Source of the DNA: Eggerthellaceae bacterium
Lineage (GTDB): Bacteria > Actinomycetota > Coriobacteriia > Coriobacteriales > Eggerthellaceae
DNA: 57,579 nt
NCBI GenBank assembly: GCA_017511465.1
Contig: JAFWJU010000004.1
Span: forward strand, 1 to 57,579
Reading direction: 5' to 3'
Shown: positions 8,769 through 16,109 of the stretch, one piece after another
Position numbering within the stretch: position 1 is the first letter of the stretch
Layout of the letters: each line of letters opens with the position of its first letter
The notes under the pieces: model-generated
Told to the model about the DNA's origin: nothing
What the model saw: only the letters and a program-made list of their open reading frames with translations
The model's database searches: none
Position numbers and translations under genes: made by a program

Positions 8769-9658
8769 GCGATCACCTCGTCTTCAGTCAGCGAGGCCAT
8801 CTGGTTATCGGCAGCGCTGTGCCCCAAAACCTCTATGAGGGCATCGCACGCGTCTTCGACGTTGCGGCATACCGGGCCGTTGTAAATGCCATCGAAGGCC
8901 AAACGGTTCATGAGCGTCGTGGATCGCGGGCAGTTGACTCCGATTTCCAGCAACTCCTCGGAATGGGCCAGCACGTTGGCCGGCGTATCGGCAAACCGGA
9001 TGCGCCCGTTATCGACGATGACGAGCATGTCGGCAAACTGCGACAGCAACGCGATCTTCTGCTCGACGACCACGACGGTGGTGCCATGATCGCGCGCATA
9101 GCGAGCCAGCAATTGGAACACTTGCAAAGAGCTTGCAGGATCGAGTTCGGCCGTGGGCTCGTCGAGCACGAGCACCTTCGGCTTCAAGGCCAAAATCGAC
9201 GCGATGGCCAGCTTTTGTTTCTGGCCGCCTGACAGGCTGGCGATGACGCGGTCGCGCAGGTCGGCGATGCCCATGTCGGCAAGCGCCTCGTCGACGCGTG
9301 CGCTGATCTCGCGGTGCGACACGCCGAAATTCTCCAAGCCATACAGCATCTCGTCTTCGACGATCGACGTGACGATTTGGGAGTCGATGTCCTGGCACAC
9401 GCTGCCGACGATTTGCGAGAGGTCGGTGAGGCCGGTCTCGCACGTGTCGAGTCCGTCCACCATGACCGAGCCGTAGAAGTCGCCCGGGTAGCAGTGTGGA
9501 ATGATGCCGTTCATGGCGTATGTGAGCGTCGACTTGCCGCTGCCTGCCGCTCCCGTAATGCCCACGAATGAACCGGCTGGAATGGTGAGGTTGATGTCCT
9601 GCACCACCGGCTCGGCGCTTTCGCGATACGTGAAGGTGAAGTTCTTAATCTCAATCAT
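8765..9658 (-). CDS. ECF transporter ATPase, first copy (canonical)
   Basis: A 297-residue ABC ATPase with all canonical motifs: Walker A GAAGSGKST, Q-loop VCQDIDSQI, signature LSGGQKQKLAIAS and Walker B VLVLDEPTAELD. The start at 9658 follows GGAAAGAG; a longer reading upstream would run through the hairpin element at 9706-9810 and is rejected. It powers substrate uptake together with the second ATPase and EcfT. About 220 bp containing a structured repeat separate it from trpP, so the ATPases may be expressed at a different level from the S component. Confidence 0.92.
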   Translation of the reverse strand: MIEIKNFTFTYRESAEPVVQDINLTIPAGSFVGITGAAGSGKSTLTYAMNGIIPHCYPGDFYGSVMVDGLDTCETGLTDLSQIVGSVCQDIDSQIVTSIVEDEMLYGLENFGVSHREISARVDEALADMGIADLRDRVIASLSGGQKQKLAIASILALKPKVLVLDEPTAELDPASSLQVFQLLARYARDHGTTVVVVEQKIALLSQFADMLVIVDNGRIRFADTPANVLAHSEELLEIGVNCPRSTTLMNRLAFDGIYNGPVCRNVEDACDALIEVLGHSAADNQMASLTEDEVIA

Positions 9659-9705
9659 GCTGAAACTCTTTCCAAATACGCTCGCCCTCTTCAGCTGTTC
9701 TCGCT

Positions 9706-9810
9706 TCGGGGTGCCCGAGCCCCGCCGAACGCTCGAGGCAAAAATCGCTCGAGCCAAGGTCTCTCAACGATTTTTGCTTAACCTCGCGTTTCGGCAGGGC
9801 TCGGCATCCC
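9706..9810 (-). repeat. hairpin element, family B, copy 1
   Basis: On the minus strand the arms (about 40 nt, imperfect) pair around a 9-bp stem CAAAAATCG/CGATTTTTG (9768-9776 and 9739-9747). A 20-nt loop with core GAGAGACCTTGGCTC (9751-9765) closes it. One arm has an extra TTAAG after GAGG (9777-9781). The same loop and bulge occur at 40661-40769 with different stem sequences. It lies between trpP and the first ECF ATPase gene. Confidence 0.7.
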
Positions 9811-9828
9811 GTCAAACGAAGCTGCTGC

Positions 9829-9845
9829 TTTCACTTAACCTCGCT
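9829..9845 (-). repeat. partial family B sequence next to copy 1
   Basis: The minus strand reads AGCGAGGTTAAGTGAAA, identical over 17 nt to the left arm of the family B element at 40661-40769. Its own partner arm and loop are not recognisable, so it looks like a fragment between trpP and the full element. Confidence 0.55.
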
Positions 9846-9879
9846 CTCGGCGAAGCAGAGCCCTAAAACATGGACCCTG

Positions 9880-10452
9880 CTACTTCTTCAACACCTTGCG
9901 CAGAAGCGGGGTGAGGATCTGCACCAAGATGCAGTTGAACATCGCGGTTCCGAACACCATGACGGCGTAGGTCACGAAGATGACGGGAAGCGCCAAGCCG
10001 TTCATCGTGCCGACGATGATGGCGAACGTGTAACCCGAGACTACTGTGGAAAGGAAGGTCGTGACGAGCGGGTTGATGTCAACCTTGCCGCCGATCTTCA
10101 GCGGGACGTGGATGAGCAAACCGCATGCCAGCGCACCGAGCACCTCGGAGGGGATGTTGACAAGCGGCGTGGCGTTCAGCATCGGAATCTGGCACATGAT
10201 GCCCGCGATCAAGCCGATGACGATGGATTGCGACAGCTTCGGGCGCGTCAGGATGATGGCCAGGCAGTACATGGCGATGACGAAGTTGGGCTTCATGCCA
10301 GCGAACGACAGGAAGCTGGCAACCGTCAGCTTCAGGACGGCGCCGGCTGCGAGCAGCACGGCAATCAAGATGAGATCTTGCGTGGTCAAGCCCTTCTTGG
10401 CCTGATCGTCGGTTGCGACGTTGCGCTTTGCGGTAGCAGTGGACTCGGACAT
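9880..10452 (-). CDS. trpP: ECF transporter S component, tryptophan-specific TrpP family
   Basis: A 190-residue membrane protein with about five to six hydrophobic segments after a short charged N-terminus. The block GMKPNFVIAMYCLAIIL, followed by a conserved glycine-rich stretch (IGLIAGIMCQIPML), matches the Bacillus TrpP/YhaG family of tryptophan transport proteins. Here it would be the substrate-binding subunit served by the ecfA-ecfA-ecfT genes downstream. The start at 10452 follows AAAGGAA. The gene sits directly behind a T-box leader whose specifier codon reads UGG (Trp), independent support for tryptophan as substrate. Longer upstream readings run through the T-box terminator and are rejected. 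Confidence 0.85.
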   Translation of the reverse strand: MSESTATAKRNVATDDQAKKGLTTQDLILIAVLLAAGAVLKLTVASFLSFAGMKPNFVIAMYCLAIILTRPKLSQSIVIGLIAGIMCQIPMLNATPLVNIPSEVLGALACGLLIHVPLKIGGKVDINPLVTTFLSTVVSGYTFAIIVGTMNGLALPVIFVTYAVMVFGTAMFNCILVQILTPLLRKVLKK

Positions 10453-10540
10453 TTCGGTTCCTTTCTGTTGTGGCCGGCTGCTCCTTTTCAGCCGGCCGGC
10501 TGGTTGTTCTCGAATGACCCGAAGTCGTCTTGCGCAAATC

Positions 10541-10588
10541 AAAAGGCCTGTCCTTTGCAACCCCTTGCGGAGTTTCAAAGGACAGGCC
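10541..10588 (-). terminator. T-box-controlled terminator before trpP
   Basis: On the minus strand GGCCTGTCCTTTG pairs with CAAAGGACAGGCC and is followed by TTTTGATTT. It starts just 3' of the T-box antiterminator sequence, as expected for transcription attenuation. Confidence 0.88.
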
Positions 10589-10836
10589 ATTCAACCTGCG
10601 GTGCCACCTTTGCTTGGCCCCAAATGGGACCCACTCGTGAACATGCCATCACATGTTCTGCCTCTAACGCGGGCTCACGGTCCAGATACTCGGCCTGCCA
10701 AGCGGCTGGCCTTTCCCCTTTCCCTCGGCGATCCATTTACCATCTGGCTTCCTACGGTACTCTCAGCAACGACCGCTCTCTGTGAGTGCCCGGATGGCTT
10801 GACTTTCGCCTCAACGGTTTCGAGCTATTCGATTGT
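10541..10836 (-). ncRNA. T-box leader, tryptophan (UGG) specifier
   Basis: The minus strand carries the T-box core AAGGTGGCACCGCAGG (10610-10595), the antiterminator half that binds an uncharged tRNA acceptor end. Upstream, Stem I can be drawn: GGCGA (10810-10806) pairs with TCGCC (10731-10727) and CCATC (10797-10793) with GATGG (10744-10740). The conserved AGAGAG and GTTGCTGAGAG elements lie between. The specifier loop on the 3' side reads AAA-UGG-A, placing UGG (Trp) at 10735-10733, followed by the usual A. Uncharged tRNA-Trp would therefore favour antitermination and expression of trpP. The structure was drawn by hand. Confidence 0.9.
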
Positions 10837-10841
10837 TGGGC

Positions 10842-10871
10842 ACTTTAGCGCACTATAGAGAATCGTGTCAA
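10842..10871 (-). promoter_or_regulatory. promoter of the trpP T-box leader
   Basis: Minus strand: a consensus -35 TTGACA (10871-10866), an 18-bp spacer and a -10 TAAAGT (10847-10842). This places the transcript start near 10835, just upstream of Stem I of the T-box. Confidence 0.72.
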
Positions 10872-10929
10872 GAAGAAATGTTGAGAAATTTTCCAAGAGT
10901 TGCGGGAAAAGGTCGCAGCATCTGCCCCA

Positions 10930-12561
10930 TTACCCGTTTCCCAGCAGCTCACGAGCGTGCGCCAAGGAGGTTTCGGTGATGCCGCCGGCAAGCATGCGGG
11001 CTATCTCGCGCTCGCGGTCGGCACCGCGAACCAAGGCGAGAGAGGTTTCGGCCCCATCGCGGTGCACGACGTAATGCGTGTCGGCCCGTGCGGCCATCTG
11101 GGCCAGATGCGTCACCACGAGCACCTGGTGCGTGCGGGAAAGATCGGCGATGACATCGGCAAGCGCCACGGCTGTCGCACCGCCCACGCCGGCGTCGACC
11201 TCGTCGAACACGAGGGTATCCACGTCGTCGTGGGCGCCAAGGACCACTTTGCACGCCAACATGACGCGGCTGACTTCGCCACCCGATGCGATGCGCGCGA
11301 GCGGACGCGGCTGCATGCCGGCTGCAGGACGATAGTAGAACTCGAACGACGAGGGTCCGGTTTCGGTCCATGCATCACGATCGAGCCGATGCCGCGAGCA
11401 AACGAGCTGGGCACCGCCCATTTCCAAGCGGGACATGACCGCCGTCACATCGGCCGCGAAACGGGGCGCTGCCGCATCGCGCGCCGCATCCAGCGCATCA
11501 GCCGCCTTGGCAAGATCCTCTTCGGCCTTGTCGCATGTTTGCTGCGCCTCGCGGAGCTTAGCCGCCGAATCGTCTACAAGCGAAACGAGCTCAGCCGCCT
11601 CGGCACGACGCTCGAACACGTCTTGCATGCGCGGGCCGTATGCACGCAACAAGCCCTGCATGTGCGAGAACCGCTCTTGCTGCTGGGCAAGGGTTTCGGG
11701 ATCGAACTCGATATCGTCACGATAGGCGCGGGCACTCGTCGACACGTCTTCCAACGCATAACCGGCATCTCGCAGGGATTGCGCCATTTCAGACAAAGCG
11801 GCGTCGATGCGGCCGACGGCTTCGAGCGCCGATGCCGCGGCGTTCAACGCGTCCAATGCGCCGCCATCGCCCGATAGCGCCTCATGCGCCGTCGACGCAG
11901 CCGTGGCAAGAGACTCGGCATGCTCGGCGATTTCCAAATCGTGTTGCAGCTGCTCGTATTCGCCCTCTTCGGGATTCACTTCGTCGATGCGCTTCAACGT
12001 GAAGCGGGCGTCATCCAGCTTCGCGGACGACAGCTCGCCGGCTTCGCGCACTCGGGCCAGGGCGTCTGCCGCCTGCCGCGCAGCGTCAAACGCTTCCCGA
12101 TACGCTTCCAGCGCGGGGCTGACAGCTTCCCCTGCCCATGCGTCGAACATGCCCACATGGGTTGCCGGGCGCATGAGCTGCTGGTGTTCGAATTGACCGC
12201 ACAAATCGATTGTCGGCCCCACGATGTCGGCCAGCTCTCCGACGCTTGCCATGGCGCCGTTGATGTTCGCGCGCGAACGCCCATCGGCGCTCACGCGACG
12301 CGTAACCACCACTTCGTCATCCTGTAGTGAAGACGGCTGTGTTTCCGGATTTGCGACGAACCGTCCCGAGACGGTCAGGGCCTCTTCGCCGTCGCGCACC
12401 ATACCGGCATTCGCCCGCGCTCCCATAAGCAGTTTAAGGGCTTCGACGAGGGCGGTTTTGCCCGCACCGGTCTCACCTGTCAGCACGGTGAGGCCCCGCG
12501 AGGGCGAAAGCGAAGCCTCGCGGATGAGCGCCAAATTCTGCACCTGAATCTCGTCAATCAT
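10930..12561 (-). CDS. recN: DNA repair protein RecN
   Basis: A 543-residue SMC-like ATPase that acts early in double-strand-break repair. The N-terminal head has Walker A GETGAGKT. A long coiled-coil middle rich in Ala, Glu and Arg follows, and the C-terminal head holds Walker B VFDEVDAGVGG. Length is normal. The start at 12561 gives the standard MIDEIQVQNLALI opening. No Shine-Dalgarno sequence precedes it; instead TATAAT ends 6 nt before the ATG, so a leaderless mRNA is predicted. It is divergent from dtd with only 31 bp between the two starts. Confidence 0.95.
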   Translation of the reverse strand: MIDEIQVQNLALIREASLSPSRGLTVLTGETGAGKTALVEALKLLMGARANAGMVRDGEEALTVSGRFVANPETQPSSLQDDEVVVTRRVSADGRSRANINGAMASVGELADIVGPTIDLCGQFEHQQLMRPATHVGMFDAWAGEAVSPALEAYREAFDAARQAADALARVREAGELSSAKLDDARFTLKRIDEVNPEEGEYEQLQHDLEIAEHAESLATAASTAHEALSGDGGALDALNAAASALEAVGRIDAALSEMAQSLRDAGYALEDVSTSARAYRDDIEFDPETLAQQQERFSHMQGLLRAYGPRMQDVFERRAEAAELVSLVDDSAAKLREAQQTCDKAEEDLAKAADALDAARDAAAPRFAADVTAVMSRLEMGGAQLVCSRHRLDRDAWTETGPSSFEFYYRPAAGMQPRPLARIASGGEVSRVMLACKVVLGAHDDVDTLVFDEVDAGVGGATAVALADVIADLSRTHQVLVVTHLAQMAARADTHYVVHRDGAETSLALVRGADREREIARMLAGGITETSLAHARELLGNG

Positions 12562-12567
12562 GAGAAA

Positions 12568-12573
12568 ATTATA
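12568..12573 (-). promoter_or_regulatory. -10 box for a predicted leaderless recN mRNA
   Basis: TATAAT on the minus strand, then TTTCTC, then the recN ATG. The expected transcription start coincides with the start codon. No good -35 is seen. Confidence 0.55.
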
Positions 12574-12592
12574 CCCTGAAGAAAGGGGCGAT

Positions 12593-13054
12593 ATGCGGGC
12601 GGTCATCCAACGCGTTACACAGGCGAGCGTATCAGTCGAAGGCGAAGTCATCGGGTCGTGCAAACGGGGATACCTCGTGCTGCTCGGCGTGGGCCAAGGC
12701 GATACCGAAGCCGAGATCGAGCGGCTGTGGAACAAGATTTACAAGCTGCGCATTTTCCCCGATGGCGAGCACCACACCGGCGCTGCGCTGGTCGACATCG
12801 ACGGCGAAGTGCTCGTGGTGTCGCAGTTCACGTTGTACGCGGATTGTCGCAAGGGCAACCGCCCTTCGTTCACGGCAGCCGGCGACCCCGACGAATCAAA
12901 ACGGCTCTTCGAACTGTTCGTCGAACGTGCGCGCAAGGACGTTCCCCATGTGGCGTGCGGAGAATTCGGCGCCGACATGCAAGTGAGCCTTTTGAATGAC
13001 GGGCCTTTCACCATCTACCTCGACACCGACGAAATGGCGAAACCGCGCCGTTAG
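12593..13054 (+). CDS. dtd: D-aminoacyl-tRNA deacylase
   Basis: A 153-residue enzyme that hydrolyses D-amino acids mischarged on tRNA, and also Gly-tRNA-Ala. Both DTD signatures are present: SQFTLYADCRKGNRPSF and the C-terminal GADMQVSLLNDGPFT. The protein opens MRAVIQRVTQASVSV, typical of the family, behind a GAAAGGGG ribosome site; an ATG 33 nt upstream is not used by this logic. Its 3' end overlaps the convergent hypothetical gene by 4 bp. Confidence 0.95.
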   Translation: MRAVIQRVTQASVSVEGEVIGSCKRGYLVLLGVGQGDTEAEIERLWNKIYKLRIFPDGEHHTGAALVDIDGEVLVVSQFTLYADCRKGNRPSFTAAGDPDESKRLFELFVERARKDVPHVACGEFGADMQVSLLNDGPFTIYLDTDEMAKPRR

Positions 13055-13701
13055 AGGTTATTGAAGAAGTCTTCCCAAAACTCGCGCGTACCCATGCCCG
13101 ATTGCACGAGCATGTCGATAAGCTGTTTACGCTCAGCTGGCCCCATGCGGCGCACCTCGTCTTTCATGCGCTGTTGCAGCTCGGCTGAATCAAGGTCGGG
13201 AAGGCCCCCTTGCGACATGAACGCCGCAAGATCGCCCATGCTTGTCGGCATGACGGGCATAGATGTGCGCCCCGAACCAGTGGAGTTGCCAACTGCCGCC
13301 CGCTCGGCAGGACGCGGGAAATCGAGCCGATACAGCTCCTCGAGCATCGCATCGAACCCTGCGGGCGCATCGCTTCCGCCCTTTGACGAGATCGAGAACA
13401 CGCCCTCCTTGAACACCGTGTTCACCGTCCAACGGCGGCTGCCGGGTGCTTTGGCGTCGCCATACGACTCGTCCCAGCCGAACACCCCGATTTCCTGCAA
13501 CGCGTCTTTCAGACGCTGCGCCACATCGACAGGCACCTCGCGCGTGAACTGCGATGTCGGGTTCGAAGCCGACCCCTTCTCGACATGCAGCTCGTACATG
13601 CCACCTTCGACAGCCTTCAGGCGAAACGCCGTGCGCGGGCGCTTGTCGGCAATGAGCGTGAAGTTGAAGCTATGAAACGGCAACGGTTTGTCTTCAGGCA
13701 T
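13051..13701 (-). CDS. hypothetical protein, 216 residues
   Basis: Not recognised. A soluble protein with no signal peptide or membrane segment. The N-terminal two-thirds (about residues 5-125) alternates short beta-like stretches and contains the phrases FKEGVFSISSKGGS and MLEELYRLDFPRP. A low-complexity Ser/Thr/Met linker follows. The C-terminal 60 residues look helical and contain DEVRRMGPAERKQLIDMLVQ. The start at 13701 follows GAGGT; an overlapping GTG 6 nt earlier is possible. It converges with dtd. A large palindromic element lies between its start and uvrB. Confidence 0.8.
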   Translation of the reverse strand: MPEDKPLPFHSFNFTLIADKRPRTAFRLKAVEGGMYELHVEKGSASNPTSQFTREVPVDVAQRLKDALQEIGVFGWDESYGDAKAPGSRRWTVNTVFKEGVFSISSKGGSDAPAGFDAMLEELYRLDFPRPAERAAVGNSTGSGRTSMPVMPTSMGDLAAFMSQGGLPDLDSAELQQRMKDEVRRMGPAERKQLIDMLVQSGMGTREFWEDFFNNL

Positions 13702-13761
13702 GAACACCTCATCTCTATTGTTGTGCCCAAGTCTATCATTGCGCTGACTCCGTCGCTCCCT

Positions 13762-13926
13762 GCAGTGGTGGGAGGGCGCCGCACGACCCTCTGAGGTTGC
13801 GAAGAGCGGAGGCGAAGCGGGAGCGAGGACTGTCTGAGCCCGCGAAGCGGGCGAGTTCCGCAGCTGCTTCGCCGGAGCAATGAGCGGTTAACCTCGGCGG
13901 GTCGTGCGGCGCCCTCCCACCACTGC
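13762..13926. repeat. large nested palindrome upstream of uvrB (element C)
   Basis: Outer arms of 28 bp (13762-13789 and 13899-13926) are perfect inverse complements beginning GCAGTGGTGGGAGG. Inside, further complementary pairs are nested in order: GAGGTT/AACCTC, GGCGAAGC/GCTTCGCC and an apical CCCGC-GAA-GCGGG. The minus strand includes GAGGTTAA, the box also seen in family B elements. The element fills most of the gap between two divergent genes, and its right arm covers the region where a uvrB -35 would be. Confidence 0.75.
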
Positions 13927-13937
13927 TAGCAGACAGG

Positions 13938-13943
13938 TATACT
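13938..13943 (+). promoter_or_regulatory. -10 box of uvrB
   Basis: TATACT stands 6 nt before the ATG at 13950 and 39 nt before the SD-preceded ATG at 13983. Depending on the true start, the mRNA is leaderless or has a leader of about 33 nt. Confidence 0.5.
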
Positions 13944-13982
13944 TTCCCCATGGCACATCTCAGCAACATAGAAGGCGTGGCG

Positions 13983-16100
13983 ATGGAAGGCAAGTTGCCT
14001 GAAGTGCGGCTTGCCAACACCCCGCTTCGCGTCGTTTCACCCTACGAGCCGGCAGGCGACCAGCCGCAAGCCATCGAGAAGCTAGCCGAAGGCGTGCGAA
14101 AAGGGCTCCGCTACCAAACGCTTCTGGGCGTAACCGGCAGCGGCAAGACCTTCACCATGGCCAAGACCATCGAGGCCGTGCAGAAACCGACGCTCGTCAT
14201 GGCGCCGAACAAGACGCTTGCCGCACAGCTGGCTGCCGAGCTGAAGGAGTTCTTCCCCGACAATGCGGTCGTGTACTTCGTCAGCTACTACGATTACTAC
14301 CAACCCGAAGCGTATGTGCCGGCATCCGACACGTTCATCGAAAAAGACGCCAGCATCAACGAGGAAGTCGAAAAGCTGCGTCATGCCGCTACGTCGGCGC
14401 TGCTTTCGCGGCGCGACGTCATCGTGGTGGCCAGCGTTTCGTGCATTTACGGCATCGGCAGCCCCATGGATTACGCGGGCATGGCCGTGTTTCTCGACAA
14501 GCAGGTTCCGGCAGATCGCGATGACATCATCTACGGCCTTATCGACATCCAATACGACCGTAACGACTACGAGCTGACACGCGGCACGTTCCGCGTGCGC
14601 GGTGATGCACTCGACGTGTTCCCGCCATATGCAGACAATCCCGTGCGCGTGCAGTTCTGGGGCGACGAAATCGAGGAAATCGCCGAGATTGACAACGTGA
14701 CCGGCGAAGTGCTCAACTCGTACGAGGCACTGCCCATCTGGCCCGCCTCTCACTACGTCACAGCACGGCCGAAAATGGAAAACGCCCTGCGCACCATCCG
14801 CGAGGAACTCGAAGGAAGGCTGCAGCTATTCAAACAGGAAGGAAAGCTGCTCGAGGCCGAACGGCTGGAAATGCGCACGAATTACGACCTTGAAATGCTT
14901 GAGACGATGGGCTTTTGCAGCGGCATCGAGAATTACAGCCGCCATCTGGATGGCCGCGAACCCGGCGAGCCGCCTTACACGCTCATCGATTACTTCCCCA
15001 ACGATTTCCTGTGCATCATCGACGAATCGCATGTGACGGTGCCGCAAATCCGCGGCATGCACGAAGGTGACCGCAGCCGCAAGATAACGCTGGCAGAACA
15101 CGGATTCCGACTGCCAAGCTGCCTGGACAACCGCCCGTTGCGCTTCGACGAATTCGAAAGCCGCGTGCCCCAGTTCATCTACGTTTCTGCCACGCCGGGC
15201 GATTACGAGATCAACGTCGAGCAAGCGCGCGTCGAGCAAATCATCCGCCCAACCGGCTTGCTCGATCCCGAAATCATCGTACGGCCCATCGTGTCGCAGA
15301 TCGACGACGTCATCGACGAGGTGCAAATCCGCGCCGAACGCAAGGAGCGCACGCTCATAACCACGTTGACGAAGAAGATGGCCGAAGACCTGACCGACCA
15401 CTTGCTCGACCAAGGCGTCAAGGCGCGCTACATGCATTCCGATATCGGCACGCTTGAGCGCGTCGAGATCTTGCGCGATTTGCGCCTGGGAAAATTCGAC
15501 GTGCTTGTGGGCATCAACCTGCTGCGCGAGGGCCTTGACCTGCCCGAGGTATCGCTTGTAGCCATCCTCGACGCCGACAAGGAAGGGTTCCTGCGCAACC
15601 ACCGCTCGCTCATCCAAACGATCGGCCGCGCTGCGCGCAACGTCAGCGGCCAAGTCATCATGTACGCCGACAAGCTGACTGACTCGATGCGCGCGGCCAT
15701 CGACGAAACGCGGCGCCGGCGCGAGCTGCAAATGCAGTTCAACGAAGAGCACGGCATCGAACCGCAAACCATCCGCAAAGCCGTTAACGACGTGCTGGGA
15801 TTCGTGACCGAAGATGCAAACGGCCTAACGGCCGAGGAAATCAACAAAGAGCTCGCCGCACTCTCGCGCGAGGAGGTGCTGCGCATTATCTCGAGTATGG
15901 AAGACGAGATGGCGCTCGCCTCGCGCAACATGGATTTCGAGCAAGCAGCCCACTTGCGCGACCAGGTGGTCAAGCTGCGCGCGTCCGTGGAAGGCGCCGA
16001 TGAAGAAGACGTTCTTGCCACGATGAAGAAACAGGCTCGCAAGGGAAGCGCATATGGCAACCGCAAGCATTCTGCCTACGGCAGCAGCCGCCGATCGTGA
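13983..16100 (+). CDS. uvrB: excinuclease ABC subunit B
   Basis: A 705-residue damage-verifying helicase of nucleotide excision repair. It has Walker A GVTGSGKT, the beta-hairpin region [14 protein letters not shown], helicase motifs including IDESH and QTIGRAARN, and a C-terminal UvrC-binding UVR domain ([11 protein letters not shown]). The start at 13983 is preceded by AGAAGG and gives the family's usual short lead-in to [14 protein letters not shown]. An in-frame ATG at 13950 lies 6 nt after a TATACT box and could be used if the mRNA is leaderless. The tandem-HTH gene begins 9 bp after the stop codon. Confidence 0.96.
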   Translation: MEGKLPEVRLANTPLRVVSPYEPAGDQPQAIEKLAEGVRKGLRYQTLLGVTGSGKTFTMAKTIEAVQKPTLVMAPNKTLAAQLAAELKEFFPDNAVVYFVSYYDYYQPEAYVPASDTFIEKDASINEEVEKLRHAATSALLSRRDVIVVASVSCIYGIGSPMDYAGMAVFLDKQVPADRDDIIYGLIDIQYDRNDYELTRGTFRVRGDALDVFPPYADNPVRVQFWGDEIEEIAEIDNVTGEVLNSYEALPIWPASHYVTARPKMENALRTIREELEGRLQLFKQEGKLLEAERLEMRTNYDLEMLETMGFCSGIENYSRHLDGREPGEPPYTLIDYFPNDFLCIIDESHVTVPQIRGMHEGDRSRKITLAEHGFRLPSCLDNRPLRFDEFESRVPQFIYVSATPGDYEINVEQARVEQIIRPTGLLDPEIIVRPIVSQIDDVIDEVQIRAERKERTLITTLTKKMAEDLTDHLLDQGVKARYMHSDIGTLERVEILRDLRLGKFDVLVGINLLREGLDLPEVSLVAILDADKEGFLRNHRSLIQTIGRAARNVSGQVIMYADKLTDSMRAAIDETRRRRELQMQFNEEHGIEPQTIRKAVNDVLGFVTEDANGLTAEEINKELAALSREEVLRIISSMEDEMALASRNMDFEQAAHLRDQVVKLRASVEGADEEDVLATMKKQARKGSAYGNRKHSAYGSSRRS

Positions 16101-16109
16101 GGGATCGCC

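Noticed and set aside
10679-10691. A second UGG in the T-box leader (10684-10682) as specifier
   Set aside because: It lies in a region that can pair elsewhere and is 3' of Stem I. The UGG at 10735-10733 sits in the loop directly next to the GGCGA/TCGCC base stem and is followed by A, as expected.
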